From assembly GCF_003352165.1 (NCBI RefSeq), contig NZ_CP029176.1:3603501-3667500 (forward strand): a stretch of 64,000 nt of DNA. The letters run 5' to 3'. Positions within the stretch are counted from its first letter, which is position 1; each line of letters starts with the position of its first letter. The notes beneath the pieces were generated by a model, which ran no database searches, was not told where the DNA came from, and saw only the letters and a list, made by a program, of their open reading frames with translations. The position numbers were made by a program, and so were the translations under genes. Origin of the DNA: Acidibrevibacterium fodinaquatile (GTDB lineage Bacteria; Pseudomonadota; Alphaproteobacteria; Acetobacterales; Acetobacteraceae). Shown in pieces: positions 16,457 through 24,073 of the stretch.

Positions 16457-17998
16457 TCAGTGAAAATATTCGGCGCCGCGCAGATTGCTGTGGGTCAGCA
16501 CCGCCTGCGCCTCATCTGGCGGGCTGGCCGTCTGGTCGAGCTTGCTGGCGATGATCGAGGCAATGCTCTTGTAGTTGAACGCGCCAAAGGCGACCGCTCG
16601 GGCCGCCACCGCCTCGGCGCGCGGACGGTCCAACTCCTTGAACAGCCGCAGGATGCCAAGGCATGTCCGAAACCCCTGTTCCGGATGCGGCCGGTTGGCG
16701 AGGATGGCGATGATCAGCCCCTCGGTCTGCGGGCCGATCGATGCGCCCCATGAGCGGAACCGCTCCGGCGTCCATGCGGCGTAGCGCCGGTGCGCGCTCG
16801 GCATATGCTCAGGGGCAGTGCCGTGCCTTGGACCGCCATAGCGGCGCTGATGCACCGCGACCCGCTTGCCTTGGTGGAAGATCTCAACCATCCGCTCGGT
16901 GGCGCGGGTATCGACTTGCTGGCGGATCAGCTGATGCGGCACCGAGTAGAAAAAGCCGCAGACCTCGACATGATAATCCAGCGAGACGCGGGCAAAACCC
17001 CACTCCGCAAACTCATGGTCGGTCTCTGGCAATGCCGCCAAAGCCTGGCGTTCGATCGTCTCGAACAAATGCCGCCGGCTGACGCCGAGCCTGCGCATGA
17101 CATGCGCGTTGATCCGCTCCACCATGCCGGCAATCGCCTGGTTGGCTTCAGCCAGAGAGAAGAAAGTCTGCTGGCGCAACCGGCCCAGAATGTAGCTCTG
17201 GGCAAAGCGGACACCGGCTTCCACCTTCGCCTTGTCCTTCGGGCGCCGCGGCCGGGCCGGCAAAACACCAACACCGTAATGCGAGGCCATCCGGCCATAG
17301 CTCAGGTTGATCTCTGGATCGTAGAACGACGCCTTGTTGACGCCGGACTTCAGATTATCCGGCACGATCAGCCGCGGCACGCCGCCAAAAAACCGGAACA
17401 TGCGGCTATGCGCGCCGATCCAATCCGGCAGCGTCTGGGTCCAGCTCGCCTCCGCGTAGGTGTAGTTCGACGCGCCCAGCACCGCGACAAAAATCTCCGC
17501 CATGCGCACGATGCCAGTTGCGGGATCGGTGATGCCCAACTTTTTGCCGGAATAATCGACGAACACCTTGTCGCCCGCCCGGTGCTCCTGGCGCATGACC
17601 GGTGACAGCCGTGCCTCGAACTCCCTGAACAAATCGCAGAACCGGCTGTAGCTGTACCCTTCCGGATGCCCGGCGCGATATTCCTCCCACAGCACCATCA
17701 GGTTCACGCCCGGGCGCTTGAGCTCGCAGACCAGCTCGCTCCAGACCGGCTCGGCGCGCCGGCGCACCCCCCGCGGCGCGCCGCTGCGGGCAAACAGCCG
17801 CTCCTCCAAAACCGCATCACTGAGGTCGGCCGGCAACGGCCACGCCAGCCCCGCTGCCTGCGCCCGCTTCAGATTGTCCTGGATCGTGCTCCGCGCCACG
17901 CCCAGCATCCGCCCCATCGCCCTGGCGCTGATGCCGTCACTGGCCAGCCGTAAGGTTTGTCGTATCTGCCGCATCGTCAGCTCTCTCTTCGCCGGCAT
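16457..17998 (-). CDS. istA: IS21 family transposase IstA
   Basis: A 513-residue DDE transposase. An N-terminal helix-turn-helix is visible in TLRLASDGISARAMGRMLGV and VARSTIQDNL. The catalytic acids are likely the Asp in VFVDYSGKKLG, the Asp in RLIVPDNLKSGV and the Glu in KDKAKVEAGVRF. A C-terminal domain follows with CGFFYSVPHQLI. It is encoded upstream of istB on the same strand and completes the insertion sequence. No frameshift or internal stop is seen. Confidence 0.95.
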   Translation of the reverse strand: MPAKRELTMRQIRQTLRLASDGISARAMGRMLGVARSTIQDNLKRAQAAGLAWPLPADLSDAVLEERLFARSGAPRGVRRRAEPVWSELVCELKRPGVNLMVLWEEYRAGHPEGYSYSRFCDLFREFEARLSPVMRQEHRAGDKVFVDYSGKKLGITDPATGIVRMAEIFVAVLGASNYTYAEASWTQTLPDWIGAHSRMFRFFGGVPRLIVPDNLKSGVNKASFYDPEINLSYGRMASHYGVGVLPARPRRPKDKAKVEAGVRFAQSYILGRLRQQTFFSLAEANQAIAGMVERINAHVMRRLGVSRRHLFETIERQALAALPETDHEFAEWGFARVSLDYHVEVCGFFYSVPHQLIRQQVDTRATERMVEIFHQGKRVAVHQRRYGGPRHGTAPEHMPSAHRRYAAWTPERFRSWGASIGPQTEGLIIAILANRPHPEQGFRTCLGILRLFKELDRPRAEAVAARAVAFGAFNYKSIASIIASKLDQTASPPDEAQAVLTHSNLRGAEYFH

Positions 17999-18067
17999 CC
18001 AGCCCTCCTCGTTGATGGTAACGAGAGGACAGTTGCCCGAGTTGCTGACCCAGCCGAAAACGCTGAA

Positions 18068-18176
18068 AAATCCCCGCCAGGTGGCCGGAATTAAATCGGA
18101 ATGGTGGCCGGCTTCAAATCGGAACGCTGGCCGACATCAAATCGGAATCCCCGGCCGGCTTCCGTCGGAATCTGCA
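18068..18176. repeat. IS21 right terminal repeat array
   Basis: Four copies of the terminal motif in inverse orientation to those at 15534-15632, for example TGGCCGGCTTCAAATCGGAA, ending at the IS boundary next to the GCCTCG duplication. Confidence 0.8.
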
Positions 18177-18247
18177 GCCTCGCATCGCGTTACCTTTTCC
18201 GCTCACCATTCCGTGGCGCAATCCCGCGCTGTCAGGAGATTCCCGGA

Positions 18248-18556
18248 ATGAACTCTTCCACTCTTCGACGCCCGGCTTTGGAGGCTCACGGCCCAACGCC
18301 CGAGGCGCCTGAACCGAATTTTGCGCTTTCCCTCGCCGAACGTATCGCCCTCTTCGGCGACGAGGCGATCCTTTCGAGCCCTGAATTCGCCGCCATGCGC
18401 GGCGTCTCGGACCGTATCAATCACCGCGAGCGGTTGGCCGGCGCGGGGTGTCCCTATGTGCTCTTGTCCGCCAGGCGCATTGGCTACCGCTATGGCGACT
18501 GCAAGGCGTTTCTCCGCGGGCGCCGCGTCGGCGTCGTTCAGGGAGACGCGGCATGA
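18248..18556 (+). CDS. AlpA/excisionase-like helix-turn-helix protein
   Basis: A 102-residue protein with AGGAG ten bases before ATG 18248. The segment ILSSPEFAAMRGVSDRINHR followed by PYVLLSARRIGYRYGDCKAF has the shape of the short MerR-like helix-turn-helix of AlpA and phage excisionases (a target-binding helix, then P-Y-x-L-x-x-R-I-x-Y and a final D-x-x-x-F helix). Such proteins direct excision or switch on element genes. The position, in the element's operon ahead of the replication genes, fits. Its stop overlaps the ATG of the next gene. An upstream frame reads into the IS end and is not used. Confidence 0.65.
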   Translation: MNSSTLRRPALEAHGPTPEAPEPNFALSLAERIALFGDEAILSSPEFAAMRGVSDRINHRERLAGAGCPYVLLSARRIGYRYGDCKAFLRGRRVGVVQGDAA

Positions 18557-19053
18557 GCGCGCTGCCGCGCTGGGTGCGCCCTTATCAACTGCCCGGCGAC
18601 GGTGATCCGGACCCGCTCGGCGAGATTTGTTCCGATCTTATTGCCTGCGGGCCGCGGGTGGCCGCGTGGCTGCGCGACGACAGACACGCGAAACCGAACT
18701 TCCTCGACGGCGACGGCGAGTGGGCGCCGATCCGCGCACTCCTCGAGGCAGTCCCGCGGGAGTGTGCGTTGGCAGGCGAGAATTTTTTGGAACTCCGAGA
18801 GCGTCTCAGGGAACACCTCCGCAAGCCGGGCGCGCAACGAGGCGACGCGTGGCGGATGCTGCCAGAGTTGCCGACTGCACTCCGGTCCCTTCGGGCCATC
18901 TGGGATGCCGAATTTAGGCAGATACTTTTGAAGTTCGACCGAGCGATTGAGGCCGCCGAGGACGAGAACGCTGCGCTGTCTGCGCTCGACGGCGGCTACG
19001 CTGTTTTCGACGCCGACGGTGATCTGGTCGCCGCCCCCTCTCCCCCTCGCTGA
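18553..19053 (+). CDS. Hypothetical protein of the element
   Basis: A 166-residue protein starting MSALPRWVRPYQLPGDGDPD at ATG 18553, which overlaps the stop of the preceding gene in an ATGA junction; the frame continues upstream but the overlap decides the start. It is acidic and helical, with charged stretches such as LRERLREHLRKPG and FRQILLKFDRAIEAAEDE. No motif or membrane segment is recognised. It belongs to the excisionase-like/primase-like operon by spacing (12 bases to the next gene). Confidence 0.6.
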   Translation: MSALPRWVRPYQLPGDGDPDPLGEICSDLIACGPRVAAWLRDDRHAKPNFLDGDGEWAPIRALLEAVPRECALAGENFLELRERLREHLRKPGAQRGDAWRMLPELPTALRSLRAIWDAEFRQILLKFDRAIEAAEDENAALSALDGGYAVFDADGDLVAAPSPPR

Positions 19054-19065
19054 AAAGGAAAGAAA

Positions 19066-19875
19066 ATGCCTTTTACTCCAGTTTCTGGGATCATCCGCAC
19101 CTTCGCCAGCGCCCCAGCATCGCCATCGCCGGCGCCATCGCCGCCGGCGCAAGCGGCCAGTGAGGCGCCGAACAGTTTCGTCGGTGGCGGCCACGTCAGG
19201 GCGTCCTTGGCTGACCAAGCGCGGGCGAAAGAGGCGGCACTTCCGGCCGAGATTGCGCAGGAAATCACACACCTTCGCGGTGCCAAATCAGTCAAAGAGA
19301 TGCGCGCCGCGCTCCTGGTCGCTACCGCGCGCCTTCCAGAGCTACGAGAGCGCGTCGAAACACTCGTCGCCGAGCGCGTCGCTTATCTCCGCGGGGGCGC
19401 CCCGGACGGCGCGGCGGCCGTCGATGAAAAACTCGCGGTCTGGGGGCGCAGGGTTGAAGCTTACGACCTCTTGATAACCGAATTCGAAGCCGACATCCCA
19501 AAACAAGAGCGCGCCGACGCCGAGGCGCTTGCGAGATTTCGCGAGCGCGCGAAGGCATTGCTGGCGGGGCGCGAGGCCGCCGCCGAAAAAATCCTCGCTC
19601 TACGCCCGGCGGTGATTGACTTCGCGAATACGGTCCGCGCTTACGATGCGGCGGATCAAAAAGTCACGGCGCTTGCGCGCGAGATCGAGAAGGGTGGCTT
19701 CCGTCCGGACGAGACGGGCCTCGATTTTTCGCTGCCGCTCGTCACGGGCTGGCCTGCGGCGCGCCCGGCAATGGAGCCGCCGCACGTGCCCGGCGACATC
19801 GTCACGGGACTGCGCGTGCCGGGCATTGCGGCGCGGGGCGAAGAGCGTCCAGACTGGCTGTATCATCCGCGCTGA
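19066..19875 (+). CDS. Hypothetical coiled-coil protein of the element
   Basis: A 269-residue protein. The first 50 residues are rich in Pro, Ala and Ser (APASPSPAPSPPAQAA). Residues about 60-215 are strongly helical and charged with heptad-like spacing (EAALPAEIAQEITHLRGAKS, ARLPELRERVETLVAERV), suggesting a coiled coil. The tail has RVPGIAARGEERPDWLYHPR. No catalytic motif is seen. It sits eight bases upstream of the Toprim gene, so a role with the replication proteins is possible but unproven. Confidence 0.6.
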   Translation: MPFTPVSGIIRTFASAPASPSPAPSPPAQAASEAPNSFVGGGHVRASLADQARAKEAALPAEIAQEITHLRGAKSVKEMRAALLVATARLPELRERVETLVAERVAYLRGGAPDGAAAVDEKLAVWGRRVEAYDLLITEFEADIPKQERADAEALARFRERAKALLAGREAAAEKILALRPAVIDFANTVRAYDAADQKVTALAREIEKGGFRPDETGLDFSLPLVTGWPAARPAMEPPHVPGDIVTGLRVPGIAARGEERPDWLYHPR

Positions 19876-19883
19876 GCGGACAG

Positions 19884-20909
19884 ATGACGACGCGCGCACC
19901 TTCGCCCGCGGAGATTTCCCGCATGCTTGCCGAGCGGATGCCGTCGCTTGTCGCTGATCTCTGCCCTGCCGCGCGGCGCGAGGGGCACCTCGCACGGATC
20001 GGGAGCCCGGACGGCGAGCCCGGGCAATCCTGCGCGATCCACGTTGGGGGCGCCCGTGCTGGTCGGTGGCACGATTTCGCCTCCGGCCAGGGCGGCGACG
20101 CTCTTGACCTCATCGCCGCCGTCCGCCGGGTGGACCTGCGCGAGGCGATGGCATGGGCGCATAGCTGGCTAGGCACCGGCGCTGATCTTCCCCTGTCGCG
20201 AGAGCCCGCGGCGCCGCGCCCGGCGCCTCCCGCAGAAGACGCCGAGGCGCGGCGGCGGAGCGCGCTGAAAATCTGGCTCGCCGCGCGCGCTTCGCTCGCC
20301 GGCACGCCGGCGGAAGCGTATCTTGCCCGGCGTGGCATAGACCTCGCGGAACTGGCGCGGGCGCCGCGCGCGCTGCGCTTTCACCCGGGCCTTTGGTGCC
20401 GGGAGGCAGGCGCGCATCTCCCGGCCCTCGTCGCCGCCGTCATTCGCGGGGGCGACCTATGCGCAATTCATCGCACCTATCTCGCGGAAACGCAGCCCGG
20501 CAAGTGGACAAAGGCACGGCTCGCGAGCCCGAAGCGGAGCCTCGGCTCGCTCGCGGGGGGCGTCATTCCGCTTCAGCGCGGCGCCTCCGGCAGGCCGCTG
20601 CGCGCGGCGCCGGACGGCGACGCAGCGGTGATCGGCGAAGGGCTCGAAACCTGCCTTTCCATCGCCATCGCGTGCCCTGAATTCCGTGTTCTCTGCGCGG
20701 TCAGCCTCGGGAATCTGTGCGCGGCCGACCTCCCCCCGGCGGTGACGCGCATCATCCTCGCGGCGGACAATGACGTTGCGCCGGGCGCGCAAAAGCTGCT
20801 GCGCCGCGCAGCCCAGAACTTCATCGAACAAGGCCGGGAGGTGCGGATCGCCCGCTCGCCCGTCGGCAAAGATTTCAACGACTGCCTGAAAGAAAGTCAA
20901 AGCCAATGA
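19884..20909 (+). CDS. Toprim-domain primase-like protein (phage/plasmid DUF7146-type)
   Basis: A 341-residue protein. The N-terminal part has GRWHDFASGQGGDALDLI (about residues 60-77), typical of primase-like proteins of phages and plasmids. The C-terminal Toprim domain has the catalytic Glu252 in GEGLETCLSIA and the acidic pair Asp295 and Asp297 in ILAADND. A central segment TPAEAYLARRGID matches the helical linker of the group. It should make primers for element replication together with the DUF927 protein, whose gene it overlaps by four bases. No N-terminal zinc ribbon is apparent. Confidence 0.85.
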   Translation: MTTRAPSPAEISRMLAERMPSLVADLCPAARREGHLARIGSPDGEPGQSCAIHVGGARAGRWHDFASGQGGDALDLIAAVRRVDLREAMAWAHSWLGTGADLPLSREPAAPRPAPPAEDAEARRRSALKIWLAARASLAGTPAEAYLARRGIDLAELARAPRALRFHPGLWCREAGAHLPALVAAVIRGGDLCAIHRTYLAETQPGKWTKARLASPKRSLGSLAGGVIPLQRGASGRPLRAAPDGDAAVIGEGLETCLSIAIACPEFRVLCAVSLGNLCAADLPPAVTRIILAADNDVAPGAQKLLRRAAQNFIEQGREVRIARSPVGKDFNDCLKESQSQ

Positions 20910-22804
20910 GCGAAGACGCGATCAGCATCACTGAAGCAAGGAAACGCCGCAACGCAAAGGCCGGGGTGCGGCGCGCGGTGGAAGCGGCGCCCGTCGCCGA
21001 CCCCGCGGCGGCCGCCGACGCAGAGGCGCGCAGCGCCGCGCGCTTCACGATGACCGCGGACGGCCTGTATAAAAACGTGCCTGGCAAGCTTCCCGAAAGA
21101 ATCTGCGATCATTTCGACGTTCTCGGAGAGACCACGGAGCCGGCAAGCAAAGCTTGGGGTCTCCTCATCGCTTTTCGTGACCGCGACATGCGCGAGGTGC
21201 AATACGTTGCCGGGCGCGACGCATTCACTGGCGAAAGCCTCGAACTCACCCGCGCATTGGCGCGGCTCGGCTTTAGCATTCGCCCCGGCCGCACGGCGGC
21301 GAACGCGCTGGCGGAGTATCTTTTCTCAATCCAATCGGTGAAGCGTGCTTTTATCGTTGCGCAAAGCGGCTGGCATCTTATCGATAACGCCCGGCTGTTC
21401 GTGCTGCCGGACTTCGTCGCCGGCGACGGGGAAAGGCGGGTGATCCATCAATCACGTTTGAGCGGCGTCTCGCCCTTCGCCACGGCCGGCACGCTCGAAG
21501 CTTGGCGCGACAATGTCGCGGCGCTCGCCGTCGGTAATTCTCGCCTTACTTTGTCGATTTCGTGCGCCTTTGCCGGGCTTCTGCTCGACCTGGTTGGCGA
21601 AGATGGCGGCATCGTCCATCTCCGCGGTCACGCGAAAAGCGGTAAAACCACATGTCTCCGCGCTGCCGCCTCGGTGTGGGGATATCCCGGCGCCGGGCGC
21701 CGAACGAGCTTCATGCGCACCTGGCGCGCGACCTCGGTCGGTCTCGAGGAAATCGCCGCCATGCATTCCGACACGTTTTTGCCGCTCGACGAGCTCGGCG
21801 CGGCTGACGGGCGAGACGTCGGGGACGTGGTCTATTTTCTCTCCTCCGGCCAGGGTCGCGCGCGCGGCAGCCGCGGCGGCGGCTTGCGCGAGCCGCTTTA
21901 TTTCCGCGTCATGTCCCTCTCGTCGGGGGAAATCGGCCTTGCCGACAAAATGGAGGAGGCAGCCAAGGGCACGCGCGCCGGCCAGGAAATTCGCCTGCTC
22001 GATCTCGACGCGGTCGCCGACCGGGAAATTGGCGCGTTCGAGACCCTGCACGGGGCGCCCTCTCTCGCCGCTTTTGCCGCCGCTCTTGTCCGCGGCGCCG
22101 TGGAAAACCACGGGCAAGCCGGCCCGGCGTTCGCAGACTATTTGATCAAGCGGCTCCGCGACGATCCCGCCTTTGGTCCGGGCTTGGCGGACGACGCAAG
22201 CGCGCTTGCCGCGACCTGGCTGGGAAACGTCCCGAACGTGGGGGCGCAGGTTGCGACCGCGGCGCGCCGCTTCGCATTGGTCGCCATTGCCGGGAGCCTG
22301 GCAACGAAGGCCGGGCTCACCGGCTGGGGCGCGCCGGCGGCGCGGGAGGCCGCGCATAAATGCTTTCTCGCATGGCTTGACGGGCGCGGGTTTGCCGGCA
22401 GCCGTGAGGACGAAGACGCGATTTCGCGTCTCCGCGCCTTCTGCCAGACTCATGGCAAAGCTCGCTTCGAGGAATGGCCCGAGCCGCGTGGCGCGCAAGC
22501 GGAATTCGAGGCGCCGGAGGATCTGCGCGGAGACCGGGTGCAAGTCCATAACCGTGCCGGCTGGCGGCGCTGGATGCACAACGACGACGGCGGCCAATCT
22601 TGGCGCTATTACCTCACCGCGCCGGCGATGCGCGAGGCGCTGGCGGGCCTCGATTATCGGCGCTCGCTTCAGGTGTTGGCTGAGCGCGGCTTCGTCGGCA
22701 TCGACAAAGATCGCAAACCCGGCGGAACTGTGCGCGTGCCGGGATACGACACGCAACGCCTCTATATGGTTTTCCCGAAGCTTTTTGCGGATGCCCGCGA
22801 GTAA
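20906..22804 (+). CDS. DUF927 helicase-like protein
   Basis: A 632-residue P-loop protein. After an N-terminal domain (about residues 45-145) the DUF927 core contains Walker A GHAKSGKT (241-248) and Walker B with Asp295-Glu296 in FLPLDELGAA. The C-terminal half includes KCFLAWLDGRG and RVQVHNRAGWRRWM, as in plasmid and phage replicative helicase-like proteins. It overlaps the Toprim gene by an ATGA junction, giving a primase/helicase pair. That pairing suggests the element can replicate after excision. A truncated second copy of its N-terminal domain occurs at 23408-23836 on the other strand. Confidence 0.85.
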   Translation: MSEDAISITEARKRRNAKAGVRRAVEAAPVADPAAAADAEARSAARFTMTADGLYKNVPGKLPERICDHFDVLGETTEPASKAWGLLIAFRDRDMREVQYVAGRDAFTGESLELTRALARLGFSIRPGRTAANALAEYLFSIQSVKRAFIVAQSGWHLIDNARLFVLPDFVAGDGERRVIHQSRLSGVSPFATAGTLEAWRDNVAALAVGNSRLTLSISCAFAGLLLDLVGEDGGIVHLRGHAKSGKTTCLRAAASVWGYPGAGRRTSFMRTWRATSVGLEEIAAMHSDTFLPLDELGAADGRDVGDVVYFLSSGQGRARGSRGGGLREPLYFRVMSLSSGEIGLADKMEEAAKGTRAGQEIRLLDLDAVADREIGAFETLHGAPSLAAFAAALVRGAVENHGQAGPAFADYLIKRLRDDPAFGPGLADDASALAATWLGNVPNVGAQVATAARRFALVAIAGSLATKAGLTGWGAPAAREAAHKCFLAWLDGRGFAGSREDEDAISRLRAFCQTHGKARFEEWPEPRGAQAEFEAPEDLRGDRVQVHNRAGWRRWMHNDDGGQSWRYYLTAPAMREALAGLDYRRSLQVLAERGFVGIDKDRKPGGTVRVPGYDTQRLYMVFPKLFADARE

Positions 22805-22859
22805 CCCGCTTGCGCTGGGGACGCCCATCTTCTTCCGCTGCGCGGGTCGCTCGCGCGGA

Positions 22860-23414
22860 TTATGCCGAGGATGCGGGCAGCCAGCGATAAAGCGTTGGCA
22901 AAGACACGCCGAGGTTTTTTGCGACTTCCCGCGGCCGCACGCCGGACCCGAGCAGCGTGCGCGCGGCGTCCATCTTGCTCGGCGTCATCTTGCGCTTGCG
23001 GCCGCCAACGCGGCCGGCGGCGCGCGCCGCCGCGAGCCCGGCGCGGGTGCGCTCGACGATCATCTCGCGTTCCATCTCGGCGAGGCTCGCCATCACGTGA
23101 AAGAAGAACCGGCCGGCCGCGGTGCCGGTGTCGATCGCCTCGGTCAGGCTGCGGAAATGCACGTCCCGGTCACGTAACTGAAGCGTCACGCTGACGAGCT
23201 GCGAGACGCTGCGGCCGAGACGGTCGAGCTTCCAGACTACCAGCGTATCGCCGGCGCGCAGAAGGTCCAAGGCGTTGGCGAGGCCGGGGCGATCCTCTCG
23301 GGTGCCCCCGGCCTTATCTTCGACGACCCGCTCGCACCCGGCTTGCGCCAGCGCCGCGCGTTGGAGATCGAGATTTTGATCCTGCGTCGAAACCCGCGCA
23401 TAGCCGATCAGCAT
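22860..23414 (-). CDS. Serine recombinase (resolvase/invertase, TnpR/Pin type)
   Basis: A 184-residue small serine recombinase. The nucleophile is Ser9 in MLIGYARVSTQDQ. Other family blocks are VVWKLDRLGRSVSQL, AGRFFFHVMASLAEMERE and a C-terminal helix-turn-helix with RPREVAKNLGVSLPTLYRWL. Such enzymes resolve cointegrates or invert DNA at short crossover sites. It starts inside the end of the truncated DUF927 frame, which it may have truncated when it arrived. It converges with the intact DUF927 gene, 55 bases away. Confidence 0.93.
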   Translation of the reverse strand: MLIGYARVSTQDQNLDLQRAALAQAGCERVVEDKAGGTREDRPGLANALDLLRAGDTLVVWKLDRLGRSVSQLVSVTLQLRDRDVHFRSLTEAIDTGTAAGRFFFHVMASLAEMEREMIVERTRAGLAAARAAGRVGGRKRKMTPSKMDAARTLLGSGVRPREVAKNLGVSLPTLYRWLPASSA

Positions 23415-23836
23415 GCGCGCCCCGACGGATCGCTCTCCGGCTCGCCGAACGCCGCGAGATAGGCTTTCACTGCCCGTGCGGCGGCTCGGCTTGGGCGCAC
23501 AGTAAAGCCGCGCCGGGCGAGCAGCCGGGCGAGATCGAAGGGAGACCGGCGGAAGAGGCGGTGCGGCACCACAAGGCGCACCTCCTCGCGGTTTCGGTCA
23601 AGGAACCGGACCAGCATCCCCGAGGCGCGCGCCTCGGGGTCGTAAGCGTTGCCGAGCACGTCGATGCGGCCGCAAACCAGCTCGGGAAACCCACCAGGGC
23701 GAAGGCGGAGCAGCCCGTCGCCGGTCAGCCGGTAGCGCTCCCCGGTGGTTGCCTCGGCCGCCGCCACGGCTGCCTGAAGAGCGCTCTGAGCGCGCCGCGC
23801 GCTGCGCGCCTCCGCAAGATCGATCGTCGCCGCCAT
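23408..23836 (-). pseudogene. Truncated N-terminal domain of a second DUF927 protein
   Basis: A 142-residue frame whose residues about 35-130 align without gaps to residues about 46-143 of the intact DUF927 protein. Shared positions include the R-F/Y-x-x-T-x-DGL start, a central P-E-x-x-C-x-x-x-DVLG, and LARxGFxxRPxRxAAxAxxxYL. The ATPase core is missing: the frame stops where the resolvase gene begins. It is therefore a broken paralogue on the opposite strand. A short functional protein cannot be ruled out, because the remaining domain is complete. Confidence 0.7.
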
Positions 23837-23874
23837 TCCTGCCGCCCTCCGCGCGGTTTATCGAAACCCGTGCG

Positions 23875-23992
23875 AGGGTAAGGATTTGAGAAATCTATTT
23901 CAAGAAAGGATTTCGAGAACCGCGACGCCGCGATCTTCGGTCACACCCTAACCCCGCTCGCCACCCTCTCGAAAACGGCCGTTTACGAGAGG
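23875..23992. promoter_or_regulatory. Spacer with a 28-bp near-perfect palindrome and short repeats
   Basis: 23965-23992 reads CCTCTCG then AAAACGGCCGTTTA then CGAGAGG, a palindrome with one mismatched pair, centred on CGGCCG. Just left, AAGGATTT occurs twice around GAAATCTATTTC (23880-23915). The palindrome is 80 bases past the subtilase stop, fitting a terminator. The neighbouring resolvase makes a recombination site an alternative. Confidence 0.5.
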
Positions 23993-24073
23993 CGATCGGC
24001 GTTCGATGCGCGCGCGTGAATATGGCGCGCCGTTATAGGCACCAGGTCCGCGCAACAAGTGATTCAGTTTCGG

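Larger units (their letters stand above)
15534..18176 (-). mobile_element. IS21-family insertion sequence (about 2.6 kb)
   Basis: The element carries istA and istB on the minus strand. The outer ends are inverted, TGCGGATTCCGA at the left and, in reverse complement, TGCAGATTCCGA at the right. It is flanked by the 6-bp direct repeat GCCTCG (15528-15533 and 18177-18182), a target duplication of the size usual for IS21. It lies between genes of the host element and breaks no coding frame. It seems complete and recently inserted. Confidence 0.9.
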
